Program-made: the position numbers and the translations under genes | Notes under the pieces: generated by a model | Seen by the model: the letters and a program-made list of their open reading frames with translations, nothing else | Told to the model about the DNA's origin: nothing | The model's database searches: none | DNA from: Nematostella vectensis | Lineage: Eukaryota; Cnidaria; Anthozoa; Actiniaria; Edwardsiidae | Length of the DNA stretch: 64,000 bases | Direction: 5' to 3' | NCBI RefSeq assembly: GCF_932526225.1 | Contig: NC_064041.1 | Location: 3,298,699-3,362,698, forward strand | Shown: piece after piece, positions 35,547-48,600 of the stretch | How positions within the stretch are numbered: the stretch's first letter is position 1 | Layout: the number at the start of each line of letters is the position of its first letter

Positions 35547-37321
35547 AGAATAATAAGTCCCTGCCTCATTTAGAAAGTTTTATGTGGATCTGTTTACACT
35601 TGGGTGCATGGTTTGACATTTCGTTCGTTTTCTTTCTGTATTGATCATAAGCTTAGTAAAGTATAGCGCCTAAGTCATAATCTATGTTAGTCATAACCAA
35701 TGGCTATATTATATTTTGTTGTTATTAGCAATAGAAGAATATCGAAGAATAAAATTCTTCGGGATTAATGTTAGTAAAGTATTGAGCCTTAGTCATAATC
35801 AATATCTGGCTATATAATCTTTTTTCGCATTTTTGGAGCATTATCCAAGCGATGTCCACGTTAGATGTATGTTGTTGTTTGGCAAAAATATCGAAGAATA
35901 TTAAGAGAGATATAAACCAACAACCCCCTTACCTTCTATTGGTGACGCCGTCGAGTTTCTTTTCAGTAACTGAAATACGCTTTCAACACATATATTCCGG
36001 GGTTCTTTGCATTTATGAATGCAACGGAATAATTATATAGCCGCAAAAATGTCGATTAATAATTTAATAAAGTCCTGCTATAGGGTAACTATAAACATAG
36101 TTATTAGCTGATCGATATGAAAAAAAGAACACAACTATACTAACTATTCAAATGTGCACATACATTCGGCCGGCTTCTAAAAACAAATTTCTATTGCAAG
36201 CGATTTGATTAATATACGTTGTTTTCAAGCAAAAAGGCTAATGTGAAAGTTCATTAAGTAGTGTTAATTTAAATTAACAACGAGGGTATTTAAAAATACC
36301 CTCTGAAGGGAGGTGTGAGTGAGAGTATTGTTTGTTTCGCTTCGTTTTTGATCTCCCAAGGAAGGGGGGGGGGGGGGGGGGGGGGAGGGCTCCGGAAAAA
36401 AAAAATGAGCCCTCTAAAGAGACATATTGGGGGAGGGGGAATGACATGACGGAAAAACCTGGAAAATGCGCAATTCGAGCCAGAAGACAAAATTTCTTGC
36501 AATGGCCATCGGTTTCTTGTTCTCCGGAATGATTTTCAAAACACAAATAACGTGAGGCGCGAAATGCAACACCCAGATTTTGTCTTTTTTTTTAATATAT
36601 TTTTTACTTGATCATTATCGATATGTATGGGGTCAGGGAATTAAAAAAATGTGGCATTTGATATTTTGTTTGCTATTACTCACTAAGTACTTAGAAATTT
36701 TCCGGCTTATTAGTTGTGAAATGGAATTTCACAACATTTCACACATGATCAAGGCATGTTTTTCCGTCATGTCGTCAGTAATAATTTATAGGAATTCCGC
36801 GAATACACAAAGTTCTTGTAAAATCATTAGCACATCAATCAACCAATTAATCTTTACTTTATTCCCGCCTTTCGCAGAATAGCTCAGGCGGTGTCGTAAT
36901 TTACATGATATTATATATTTTAATGATATTATAGAAATTTTATGACTTGTGCAGCATATCCATGAAGCTAATTGTCCGAGTCGATCAGTGTTCGCGGGGT
37001 TTATAAAGCAGCTTGTAATTGTCCTCATGTTATATTCAGACTTCTCTTCTCTGTTATATTCAGACTTCCCCTTTTACTTAAAAAGCTTGGGCTTTTGCTT
37101 TTTCTCCACTCGGAAAAGTGTTGGGTATAGCGTTAATCGGGTAACCTGTGGTGCACAAAAGCGCGGGAAAGTGTTTGCCGATCGCGCGCGGTCAACAATG
37201 TTTTTTATATTTATTTTTCTATTACATTAGGACTCGAAAGAAGTGTTTTTCCTATTGAGAATTCGCTGTCTTCAAAAAGAGATTATTAACAACGATTCAA
37301 AGAAGAAGAACGAGCGATATC
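35547..37321. other. Upstream region of the discoidin/EGF gene
   Basis: This contains a G-tract of about 20 (36367-36386), a 22-bp palindrome (gagggtattt and complement, 36281-36302), and a repeat shared in inverted orientation with about 40640-40705. No exon is supported. The promoter of the plus-strand gene should lie close to 37322. Confidence 0.45.
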
Positions 37322-39552
37322 ATGAAAAGGAATCTCTTATTTCATCTCATTGTGTTACTGAGCGCATCGTTTTCCTACTCGTCTTTTTTGTTTCGCTGGA
37401 AGAGAAGTATTCAGGGCTATTCGTCTTGGACAGAGGAGAAAACTGAAGAAAAAATCGGTGCTTTCGATGGTCTTAATGTGACAATCAGTCCCATGGGAGG
37501 CACAGAGATGTCGATTAAACCTTTTGATATCATCCCAAACGCCAGACCTACGGAAAACTATCTAAGAAAACGTGGAAATAAGGTTTTTGTTGAAGTTGGC
37601 ACGACAGACAAAGACAATGCAAAAATCCTCTATCCTTTTACCATCCAAAGATATACAGGTCTCTCGACTGTTGCAGTACATCCTACGTTCAGTGAGTAAA
37701 AATTTGTTATCTGTTTTTATTCTTATATTGATAATAATATTAATGTTAAGTTATTAGCAGGGGGATATTTTGACATAAGTGAGATTACTTTCAGTGTAAG
37801 TAAGTTAAGTCTTTTTTATTAGAACGTCTAGCTTTTAGTTAAGGTTCTAAGCCGTTCTTATTTTTAGAGCATTTTAAGGTTTTAAAATGTTCTTAACAAT
37901 GTTCTTAAATTTTATAGTGTATACTAAAATATGAATTATCATGAAGAGAATTACACAAATGATCAATATCATTTAAAACCCTCAACCCCATCATGGTGCC
38001 ATGGAAGGGTACAGTATTAGACTTTTAAGTTTGTATGCCAAGGGGGAGGGGCTTTTATTACATTTCAAGATATTAAAATATATTGAAATGTAATAAAAGC
38101 CCCTCCCCCTTGGCATACAAACTGTATGCAAATGCCCCTACCTCTCCTGTTAATAACTGCACATTTGAGAGAAACTCAAGGGAGATTCGGATGAGTTCTG
38201 TCGAAAAAGTGTGGTTTGGTGATAGGTTTACACCTACAGCAATGACTGGGTGATGATTTATTTTAACTTTAGTACAAAATCAATAAAACTGGTTATTAAA
38301 AGTTGTTATGGATGCAGTGATGTGAATTTAGATGTTAGGATGCAGATGTGGATTTATAGGATGTGGATTTTTAGTTATTTTTTGGGGGGCCATCTAGACC
38401 TGTCACTTTTTCATCTGAAAGTATCACCATCTTGGTTACACTCTTTTTCCAATTTTGAGCCTATCTATGAAAGTGTGGTTTCTGGTATCATGGGTGGATA
38501 TAGAGTGGACCAAGGGGGCCCCATACCCCCTTTTTCAAAGATTTCGCAAACATGAAACAGTATAAGGAAAAGAACATGAAAGAACATTGGATCGGGCCCC
38601 TTTATCTTCAAATCTTTCTCTGGCCCCATCTTATGATTTGAACTCTTGGATTAACTCTTGATGGATGTATTTTACAAAGGCCCCCCAAAGCAATTCTTGC
38701 ATTTTAGACCCCATCTGCTCTTCTTCGAGATCATTTTGTCTCTCAGCTATGAAGGCTCCATACTCTGGCCCCTTTTCTCTATACTTTATTTTTCACCTAT
38801 CAAAGACTTAGTTAAGCATATGGACTTGACTATTTAAACCCTAAGGGATAGCACCTTGGCTCTGATCAACAGAAGTTCTTACCCCTAAGAGATAGAAAAT
38901 TGGGTGTGGTAGAAGAAATTTTTGAACCCTTAATAGATATGGCAAACCCCTGTTTACTTTTCTAGAGAGCCCCCTTCCTGAGGCCCGCCATTCTCTATCA
39001 GAGTGAGTGTGAGCAGTATGAACGTGGTGATCACATCACGTCTTGATGCATATGATAGCATTCTAATGGCTTGCCAAATCACCTTATATTAAAACTGCAA
39101 AGCATTTTTAGAACTGCTGCCATCCTTGGAAACCCATGGTGTCAAGGTCAGCATAACAAGGCGCAAGAATGAGGCAGCAGAAGGGGAGGGGGGACGTTTT
39201 CTTGCTCCTTTCTCTTCTCTTTTGGTTATCAAGCCTTGTTATGCTAACCTTGACACCACGAGTTCCCAAGGATTTACTTGCTGCTTGCCTAGTTACAAAC
39301 AATAAGAAGAAACATCCTAGACAGTATCAGTATCGGTTTCTTGAAAATTTCATCAAAATTTTTAAAAAGTATGATCCTCTGATTCTATATACATTATCAC
39401 CCTTTATAATATCCCTATCTTTCTAAAATCTTAGAGAAAATTGCAAAATTTTCTTCTTCTTCTCCTCTTCTTCTTCTTCGTGATGTCATTCTTCTTCATC
39501 TTATTGTTATTTTTCTTCCTCTTTTTCTATTTGTTATTTTCTTCTTCTTCTT

Positions 39553-39615
<63 letters not shown>

Positions 39616-42600
39616 ATTATTATTATGAACAAAAGAACTCTATACTGTTATAATATTTCTGTCAGTTTCTGTTTGAAATTTGAATTATGCTTAATGTTTT
39701 TGACAGAGCAGAGCAGCCCCCACCCCCTCGCAACAAATAGCTCTAAAACTTCGCTGAAATCCGGATGCCGGAATTTTGGCTGGTTAAAACAGCCGAAAAT
39801 ACCGTAACCGAACTTCGGCGAAAACATCCGAACTTTCGGATTGAGAACAAAAGGCCGTAATTCCGTGAACTTCGACCAATTTCTTTTGCATAACTTTTCG
39901 TCAGAACTGTATATCCCTTGTCTAAATTGTTCTACCAAACATGCATGAATTATTTTTTATTGCAGAATGCGAGCCTTTCCCTCAACCACCGGCCCTGGGG
40001 TTTTCCTTCTCTGGTGCATTCAACTTACGACCAGAATCAGATTTCATTGCCTCAAGTGTAAGGAGGTAAGGTTTAGTTAAAACACCTTTCTTTTTATGTG
40101 CCGTTCCAAATTTAAATACATTCAAATGTAGATAAAATAATCGGCTTCGTTCATTTGCACGTGTTTGTATTCATGAAAGAATGGCTAGCCATGCGCAAAG
40201 GGGGGGGGGGGGGGGGGGGCAGGGAGGCTCGATTTCCAGCCCGTTTCTTACGGCCCTCAGTACGTTGCGCCGATGAGACCTAGAGACGGATGGAAATAGA
40301 GGGGGGGACTTAACATAAAAGAAGACAGGGTGATCGAACAATTTTTCAAGGGGACATCAGACTATACTACGTGTATTCAGATATTTTTGTAATCTGAGGT
40401 TTTATCTCCTTATGCTCATGGAATCAAACCTTATTCAAATCGCAATTTTTTTTTAATTGATGTGACTTTTTGTAAAGTGTCATTGAAATTTGAGCTTTTC
40501 GTCCCTGAGCTGATACATAGCGCAAGGATGATCAAGGAAAAATTATCTTAAAAAGCCAAAATCTGGTTATGTGCATTACGGCCTCACGATAGTTGTGTTT
40601 TGAAAATCAGTCCGTAATACAGGGAACCTATAGCCATTGTAAGAAATTTTGTCTTCTTTCTCTATCTCGAATTGCGCGTTTTCCGGGTTTTTCCGTCATG
40701 TCGGTAGGTGTGATCTTGGACTGAAATTAACCCTATCCTTAAAGTCGCCTGACGAAGGCGTTCGTCATTATTAAAACCCTGGAAATCTTAGGGTCAAAAA
40801 TTGCTTTGACCATACCCAGTGTAATATCTTTTCTATTGGCAAATTTGTCACTGACTATACCCAAAGTGCTTTCCCTTTAATATTAGTATTAAAATTGATT
40901 ACCGATGTCTACCTACGTCTCCCTTTATTTGAGTCCCTCCGTGGATAGTTCTGTGGTTTTCCTCCTCTGATTCACTCAATTTACAGCAATGAGGTAAATG
41001 TAGTTATAGCGCGGAGCTCCTAGGTAAAGCGGTACGTAGAGGTATAGAGAGTTGCAAAAGGATTCCTGTGGATATGCCGTTCTTGAACCTGCGGCCTCTA
41101 ATTGGTCGAGCGAAAATTTTGGCGGAAATTTCAGTCTCTCGCGTGACGTTAGCGAGACATTAACTTCAATAAAAGTTTCTGTCTGTCTCAGCTTATCTCA
41201 GCTCAAACTTGAATTGCAGCTCGGCGTTAAGTTCTTAGGAAGGTATCTCTTCTAACTGTCGTGTCTCTCCTTGCAAAGCCGCAAATGTTTGCACTCTTCA
41301 TTCTAATTTAACGCTTGTCATTTCATAGTGCTAGTTTGCACCCATGATTGTCACGGTTGTCATTTTATAGTGCCGAGTTTGGGGCTGATGAAGCAAGGAT
41401 ATCAAAAGCTGAGCAGGCCTGGTGTCCTTCAGAAAAGGAAGATCAGTGGATTAAGTTCATCCTGGGTGGGGAATACAAGATTTGTACAGTGGCAGTAAAA
41501 GGAAGAAATGCTGATGAATACGTGAAACAGGTGAATGTGGTCTTCAACCCAGAGAGCTCCATCGAAAAGGTACCACACGCAACAAGGCATCATACACATG
41601 GCTTTATACAACGACACTCGTAAATCGCGTTCTCTGATTGGCCAAGGGTCCTTAAAGGACACACGCACGCTTGGTGTCAGCATGCGCGCGTGCTCCTCAA
41701 AACTAGATTGTATAGTAAGAAAACACTTTAATTGTTGTATAAAACAATTACACCTTTTTGTGCGTTTGTCCTATGATAGATGCAAGGAAACGTCACAGCG
41801 TATCATGAACAACACTCGACTGCATCAATGAACTGTACTTACTCTCGTAGACAGTCTTTGGAGTTGGGGGCGATAGCAGTGACTCTGTTAAGGTATCCCA
41901 AGGGGTAAAGCAAGGGGATCCATTGAGTTCGACGCTATTCAACTGCGTCATTGACTGGGCGGTCTCAGATCTCGACCCAAACATAGGCGTCTTACTAGGG
42001 GAGTCTCGAGTCTCCTTTCTAGCTTACGCTGATGACCTGGTTCTCCTATCGGAGACCGATGCTGGACTGACAGGCCAGCTGAACTCAATTGAAAAGAGTC
42101 TAGCGCTCTGTGGTCTCCCTCTCAGTACGGGGGACGGTGGTAAATCTGCTTCGGTGAACATTGTGATTGATGGTAAAGCTAAGCGGTGGGTTGTAAACCC
42201 TACCCCCTTCCTACGTGCGTCCGGCGGCAAAATTCGATCTCTCGTCACAAATGAGACGAAAAAGTACTTGAGCACTAGCATTGGAGCCCAGGGCGCGAAA
42301 GCTGCTGAATACAAAGTATTCAAAGAAGCACTCGATAACCTGTCTCGGGCTCCGTTGCGTGCTTAATTGTTCATGACACGCTGTGACGCCATCTGTACAT
42401 CTATTAGAGGAGAGACACACGGCGCTCACCAAGGCATCATACACACAACTGTATATCCACAGAACTTGGCGCTTACCAAAGGCATCATACACATGACTGC
42501 AGGCCCGTACCCAAGGGGGGTGCAGGGGGTTCGAACCCCCCCCCCCCACAACGGCCAAAGGTCTACTTTCGGTTCTGAATAGACGTGCAAAACTACAAAG

Positions 42601-45600
42601 CATAAGCTAGACCACTCTGGTATGTAGCCAAATCCGACAAAATAAACTTCTGGTGGAGATGCTGCAAAGCATAAAAAAATCCCTCTTTTTTTTTTCGAGA
42701 GAAATATCTGAGAAATGACCACTTTCTCCCCCCAGGAAAAAATTAGGTCCATTTTATCGGATTCCGCACCCCCCCCCCCCAAGATATATCCTGAGTACGG
42801 GCCTGGACTGTATATCACAGAAATAAGCTCTCACCAAAGTGATTTAAACATGACTGTATATTACAGCAACTAGCGCTTCCGCATCTCTTTGCATGGCGCG
42901 AGCAAGATTGTTTGGTCATTTCTTAATACATTTGCATTGTTACGCGGGTTTTATGAGTAATAACGGTTTTCACGGGGCTCCATTGTTCTTTATTATAGGC
43001 AATGACAGTAACCCTCACATCTTTTGAAGTGGAGTTCTTTGCTGTAAACCTCCCAGATGACTATCGAGTTGAGGCAATCATGATGAAGCCAATTACATAC
43101 TTCTCTTGGCCATGTCTGGGGGTAGAGTTCTATGGTTATGGCAGTAAGTACATACTTCTCTTGGCCATGTCCTTGGTCGTGTGGAGAAGACAATTACATA
43201 CTTCTCTCGGTCATGTCCTTGGTCGTGTCGAGAAGACAATTACATACTTCTCTCGGCCATGTCTGGGGGCAGAGTTCTATGGTTATAGCAGTAAGTATAT
43301 GCCAATAAGCCAATAACACACTTCTACGTTGGCCATTTGTGGTTGTGGGAACAGAGTTTTATAGACGTGATAGTAATATCATCTTAAGGCCACTACAATA
43401 CTTCTCTTGGCCATTTTTGGGAGTAGAGTAATATGATAGTAATTACCATAGGCAAAATTATGAAAGTAGGTGTGTTCATACTCACATAACTACGACTCCT
43501 TTTACAGAACTGTACCAACCGAAGGGCACCACAGAACATGTTTATGCTCATGAACGTTTATTTGCCCCAGGTACTGTAGCCTGAAAATATGAGTCACAAA
43601 TTGTACATTTTGTAATTTAAACGTTGAGTTATAGCATAATTTGAAATAATTCAGTTCAAATAAACTGATTTATAGTAGCTTTTTTTCAAAGCTCGATCTT
43701 TGTTTAATCGCAATTACCGAACTGTACAGGACCCGAAATGATCCCCAAAAGTACCCCAACTGATCCCGGGACCCGAAACGATACCGAGGAGTCCCCGAAA
43801 TCAACCCCACGGAATTGCGGTAATGGACAAAGGGAAAGCAGAAGAAAGCACTTCCAATTCTTAAAGCATAATAAAGGGTTGAATCTATTTCTAAATAACA
43901 TGACTAAAAAACTTAAATTCCAATACAATACTTCTATTTATTACATTGCCCCGGCGGTAAACCCATAAACAGAGTCCAAAACAAATACACAACTTTTAAT
44001 TGCTACTGAAAGGAGTACAACTTAAACATAGCACAGCCAAAGCACAGCCTTGCTCAGAACAACCAAACTTTTGACCTTCGAAACATTTGCAGTTCCAACA
44101 CATGATTCTGACACTATAAATCTCGTTTCCGGTAAACATCACCCCTAAAAATCTATATTCATTTGACAACCAAACGTGTTTTTCACCACGAAATCCATGT
44201 TCACACGAGCAAATATTTACCGACAGCCGGTTTGGCCGAGAAGATGGAATGACAAAAGCACACTGAGTAATGCACTCGAAGAACCCTTTTACTACCGTTG
44301 CAAAATATTAAGAGATATGGCTTTTGTTGAAAGCAATATGTGAGTTTTGAATTTCCTTATGTAGTAGTGCGTACACCACTGCATGATTTCTCTCTATCTC
44401 TCTTTATGATAGGTCTTTCATTCACCGAACACAAACAAACATTTTCCTACGGGAAAGCAGAGGCATGTCTAATCTGTGGAGACATTCGTTTATGGCTTGT
44501 TATGTTTAAATTATTTATTCACGCCTGGTTCTTCAAATTACCATCACGGGAATTTTTATTTGACCCCAATTGCTGACTCAACCAAGCTGTCGAAAGCTGT
44601 ATTTCCCGCGCAGTCGTATATAAAAATTCAAATTTCTGGATAGTAACAAAAATGACGCTAAAATGTTTCATATGTTTTTAAGGCTGAAGGCCAATCCTTC
44701 CACATTCCTTTTATTTGTCTATTACTGCAATTCCTTGGGGTTCATTTCGGGGACTCTTGGGGATCGTTTCGGGTACCGGGATCATTTGGGGTACTTTTGG
44801 GGATCATTTCGGGTCCTGTACAGAACCTTCCATAAACTAAAAATATATTTGTAAGTTGTTTAATCAAAGCTAGCCTTATCAATAAGAAGAACGTAATCAA
44901 CGTTTGTGTTGTCTAGCTGTGTTTTTAGGCTAAGTTCTAGCCTCGTGTTATACATTATCCGTACTCAATTCAAATGCCTGTAAAAAAGATGAAACAATTG
45001 ACTCGCTTTATTTTCTTGCTTCATACGACGTTTTCTTTTTGTAGTTGCACAAAAAGTAAAATTTGGTTTCACTTTTAGCGACTTTGCGGAAAAAACAAGT
45101 CTGTCTTATCTTTCTGCCTTTGTGGTTTTATTCGCCATCGTGGCATTGCAAGGTGCAGGAAAAATGCCTCGTGTAACATGACTCTAACTGTCTTCCAGGG
45201 CTTCCCTGTGTTAACAGCGTGGGCGCATGCCAACCTGGTGCAGTATGTCAAGTGCCATTTGGATATTCATACAAGTGCACCTGCCCCATAGGATACACGC
45301 GGTACAGAAACGGCAGCATTGATAGGTCTGATGAAACTAACGTCTTCAGCCCATATGACCCGGCATTTACATGTGTAGGTATGTATGTACTTCAACAGAC
45401 TTATCAAAACATTTGATGATCTTTGTTGAGCAAGAGATTATTTGCATCGTAATAAACCAGACACACCTTACAATGATACCTGTTCTCTTTCAATGACGTC
45501 ATAATTATTAACTGTTATTAATTATTGATTACAAAGAAGTATTTTGACATACAACAACGACGAAAAGACACTCAAGGGTGCTGAAAACCCCTGATAATGC

Positions 45601-48600
45601 GACGATAGAGGGCAGTTTATTGCGCCCGGTCCTATTTTTTTTTAAGTGGAACTGCTCTATGGTCGACCCTCAACCAAACCAGAACGGTGTCATTCTTTAG
45701 TCTAGGCCTAAGATGGTTGTGTAAATAAACAACGCTGAATACGCTAAAGTCACTTATGGGTGCAGCAATCCATGTAATATGATCATCGAAATAAATCAAC
45801 AAAAGGTTGAGCTGGTTTGAGCCACTTTGAAAACAAAGTAGTCTAGCTCGAAACATCCGGAAAACCATCTTATTTTCACAGTGGCACAAAACCTACTATT
45901 TTAGCTTTTGTTATTTTCCCTGATTCAACCATGCCTTAGCAGACCAAGCAGTTATTTTACAGCGTGTCTGTAGTTTTTTGTAGTCATACCACCTAGTTAT
46001 TCTATAACTGGTCTGTAGTTTGGATAGTCATTCTTATACACCTACTTATTCTACGGCTAGTCTGCAGTTTTTCAATCATACCAATTATCTTGATAGACAA
46101 CGACGAATGTACTGAAGACACCCATCGATGCGCAATTGAAGGCGCCATATGTACCAACACTGAAGGCTCGTATAATTGCACCTGTCAGCGTGGATACACT
46201 GGAGATGGCTTTACGTGTACAGGTAATGTGTTGTTTTTAGTTTTACAAAGTGTTAGCCAGCTTTCTCCATAATGGTTTGTTCTTTTTATATTGACATTGC
46301 TGTGTGCAGGCTTTGTTATTTTACATTAGTAAAATAACAAAGCCTGCTCCTATCTAGAGTATCATGGTCTTATTATCAGGGTCATTATTCTAATTTACAG
46401 GCAATTCCCTTGATTCTAAACTTGGTATTGTTTTACTTGGTTGGCTTCGTAGGGCTTTCACTCCTTAAAATCAAAAGAACTTTCAGCTCTTATAACCCTG
46501 CGTTTTTTTTATGGAATGGCTACGCCGTCAGTTGTACTAGCGCTAAGGGTTAACATTTAGTGGAAATTAGACATTTATGATTATCCCAATGTATCAAACG
46601 AGTGAACTAAAAAAATGTGTAGAGTTCTTCAGGCTATCTTCTGTCCACCTCTAGCCTACGAAAAACTCGTGGCGCAGCCCCCTATATTCACCAGTTTTTA
46701 ATGTTCTGTCAGCTACTCCAAGAGCTATATTATCTCCGATGAGTTGCATCGAAGAAGAATTCCCTTGTGCTTCTGGAGATTGCGTTCCTTTAACTTCTGT
46801 TTGTGATGGAAGTGCTGACTGCAACGATTCTTCAGACGAGGCGCCCGAACTTTGCGTTCGTAAGTCCGTAAAAATAACTTCATGTCTAGGTTATCTTGCT
46901 ACCAGTGACTGCTATTTCATACAAAGTGCCTATCAAATATAGATAAAGCTGGATGCTAGGCCTTTTAGGGTAAATAGTTTCATTCTCATTTTCTATTATC
47001 TTTAAAGCTGCAGACCCTGTGTAAATTTATTGACTCCGTTTATTACCAAGTTAACCTCAGCCAGCTATTTCTAGTCTACATACGACAGCACAATTTTTAC
47101 CCGTCAAGCATTATTGGTTGAAAAGATAGTAGGCGTGGTTAGTTTATCAGGTCTGTACATTTCTCGAGACAGGCCTGGGGCCGGTTCCTAGAAAGCAGGT
47201 TAGCACTAACCCAGAAATAAGTACGGCTATCTTGACATTTGATTTGATAAAAAGGGCTTTTATTTCTGGGTTAGCGTTAACCTGCTTTCTAGGAACCTGG
47301 CCCTGAACCGTATCAATAATTGTCAACATAGGGTACCCGGATCCACTTCGCTACATTGTACTGAGTTATGGTGATCGATGGATGCCTGACTTGGAGCATG
47401 CCCCTCTTTGTCGCTACTCGCACGGTTTCACCTTCACGAGGAATGAGGTCATCAACGTAGGGTGTATGCCACACCCAAACTCTCTGCTCGCATATGATCT
47501 GGAGCCTCTACCGGATACCATTGATACTAACACAGAGGTCATACTCCGTGTTGGTTCGGATAGTCAGGGACGGCCTACATATGCAATGGGGAAAGTCAAA
47601 TCGTGCGCTGGGGATCAATGCATTGTTAATATAGGTGAGTCTCAAAGGTGACACTGGATTTGCTTTAGTTTTATTTGTGGAGTAAAATGGCAGAAAAGCT
47701 TGATTTAAATCAAATGACCCCTCCTCTGTTGTGTCTTAAATGTGGAGCGGAAAGCTATCGAGAACAAGACCAAACGTCAAGCTTTCTTTAAAACAGCTTG
47801 TGAATATTATTGGCGTCTTGTATAACCGTATAATCCGTATTTGTCTATTTAGTTGGCGTTTCAGGACAGCGCGAGGCGCCTGTTGGAATCAATCATAAAA
47901 CGTTTCTCAGCAACCGAGGTAGGCCCGTTGGCCTCGATAGCATAACAGTATCATCAGTATATAACAGCTCTTATGGGAAAGACAAAGTGATACTGGCAGA
48001 GCATTCTTGGTGTCCAAGTAACAAGTGGTCTTCGTGGATAAAGGTGATCATGGGGGAGATGATCTTAGGGGTAAAATCCTTCACCATTGATTATAAAGTG
48101 ACGAACTGCTTTATATTTGTTTTTATATGAATATTGAATATTTTTGCTTAGGCTTGCATCTTATGATATCTTGATCTTTAGAAGGAATTCATCATACTGC
48201 TTTTTTTTATCAAAACATAAATAAAATAAAGCGATTTAACGTGAACTTTAGTCAATGCTCTTCAGGTATTATTTCCCATTTGATGAACAGGTAGATCTTG
48301 GACAGAAGTGGTACATTACAAAGCTAGAAATGAAGGGCTTACCAACAAGCTACGTGACGCATTTCCACATGGCAGTCGGATCAGGGGATTCCATGGACAG
48401 CCTTACGTTCATAGTAAATGATGATGGCTCAAGAAAAGTACGTGAGTTACACTATGATGGCTGTATGATGTATCGAAAGAATCCTATGCGCAAAATTGCA
48501 TGTGGACCGCAAGAATGAATAAGTGAAATAAATCAACACAAGGTTGAACTGTTTTACGCCTCTGTGAAAACAGCGTTAGCCCTTCGTCGGGGCAAAAGAG

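Noticed and set aside
36274-36546. Pro- or Gly-rich open frames
   Set aside because: Produced by a long G/C tract.
39441-39653. Hydrophobic, Ser- and Cys-rich open frame
   Set aside because: Translation of the TTC/TTG microsatellite.
42211-42818. Two 130-residue minus-strand open frames
   Set aside because: Antisense to the LINE fragment and across the MITE at 42501-42807.
48255-48290. Earlier acceptor for exon 11 of the discoidin/EGF gene (ttcag before 48266)
   Set aside because: It does not keep phase with exon 10; the acceptor at 48290 joins WIK to VDLG in frame.
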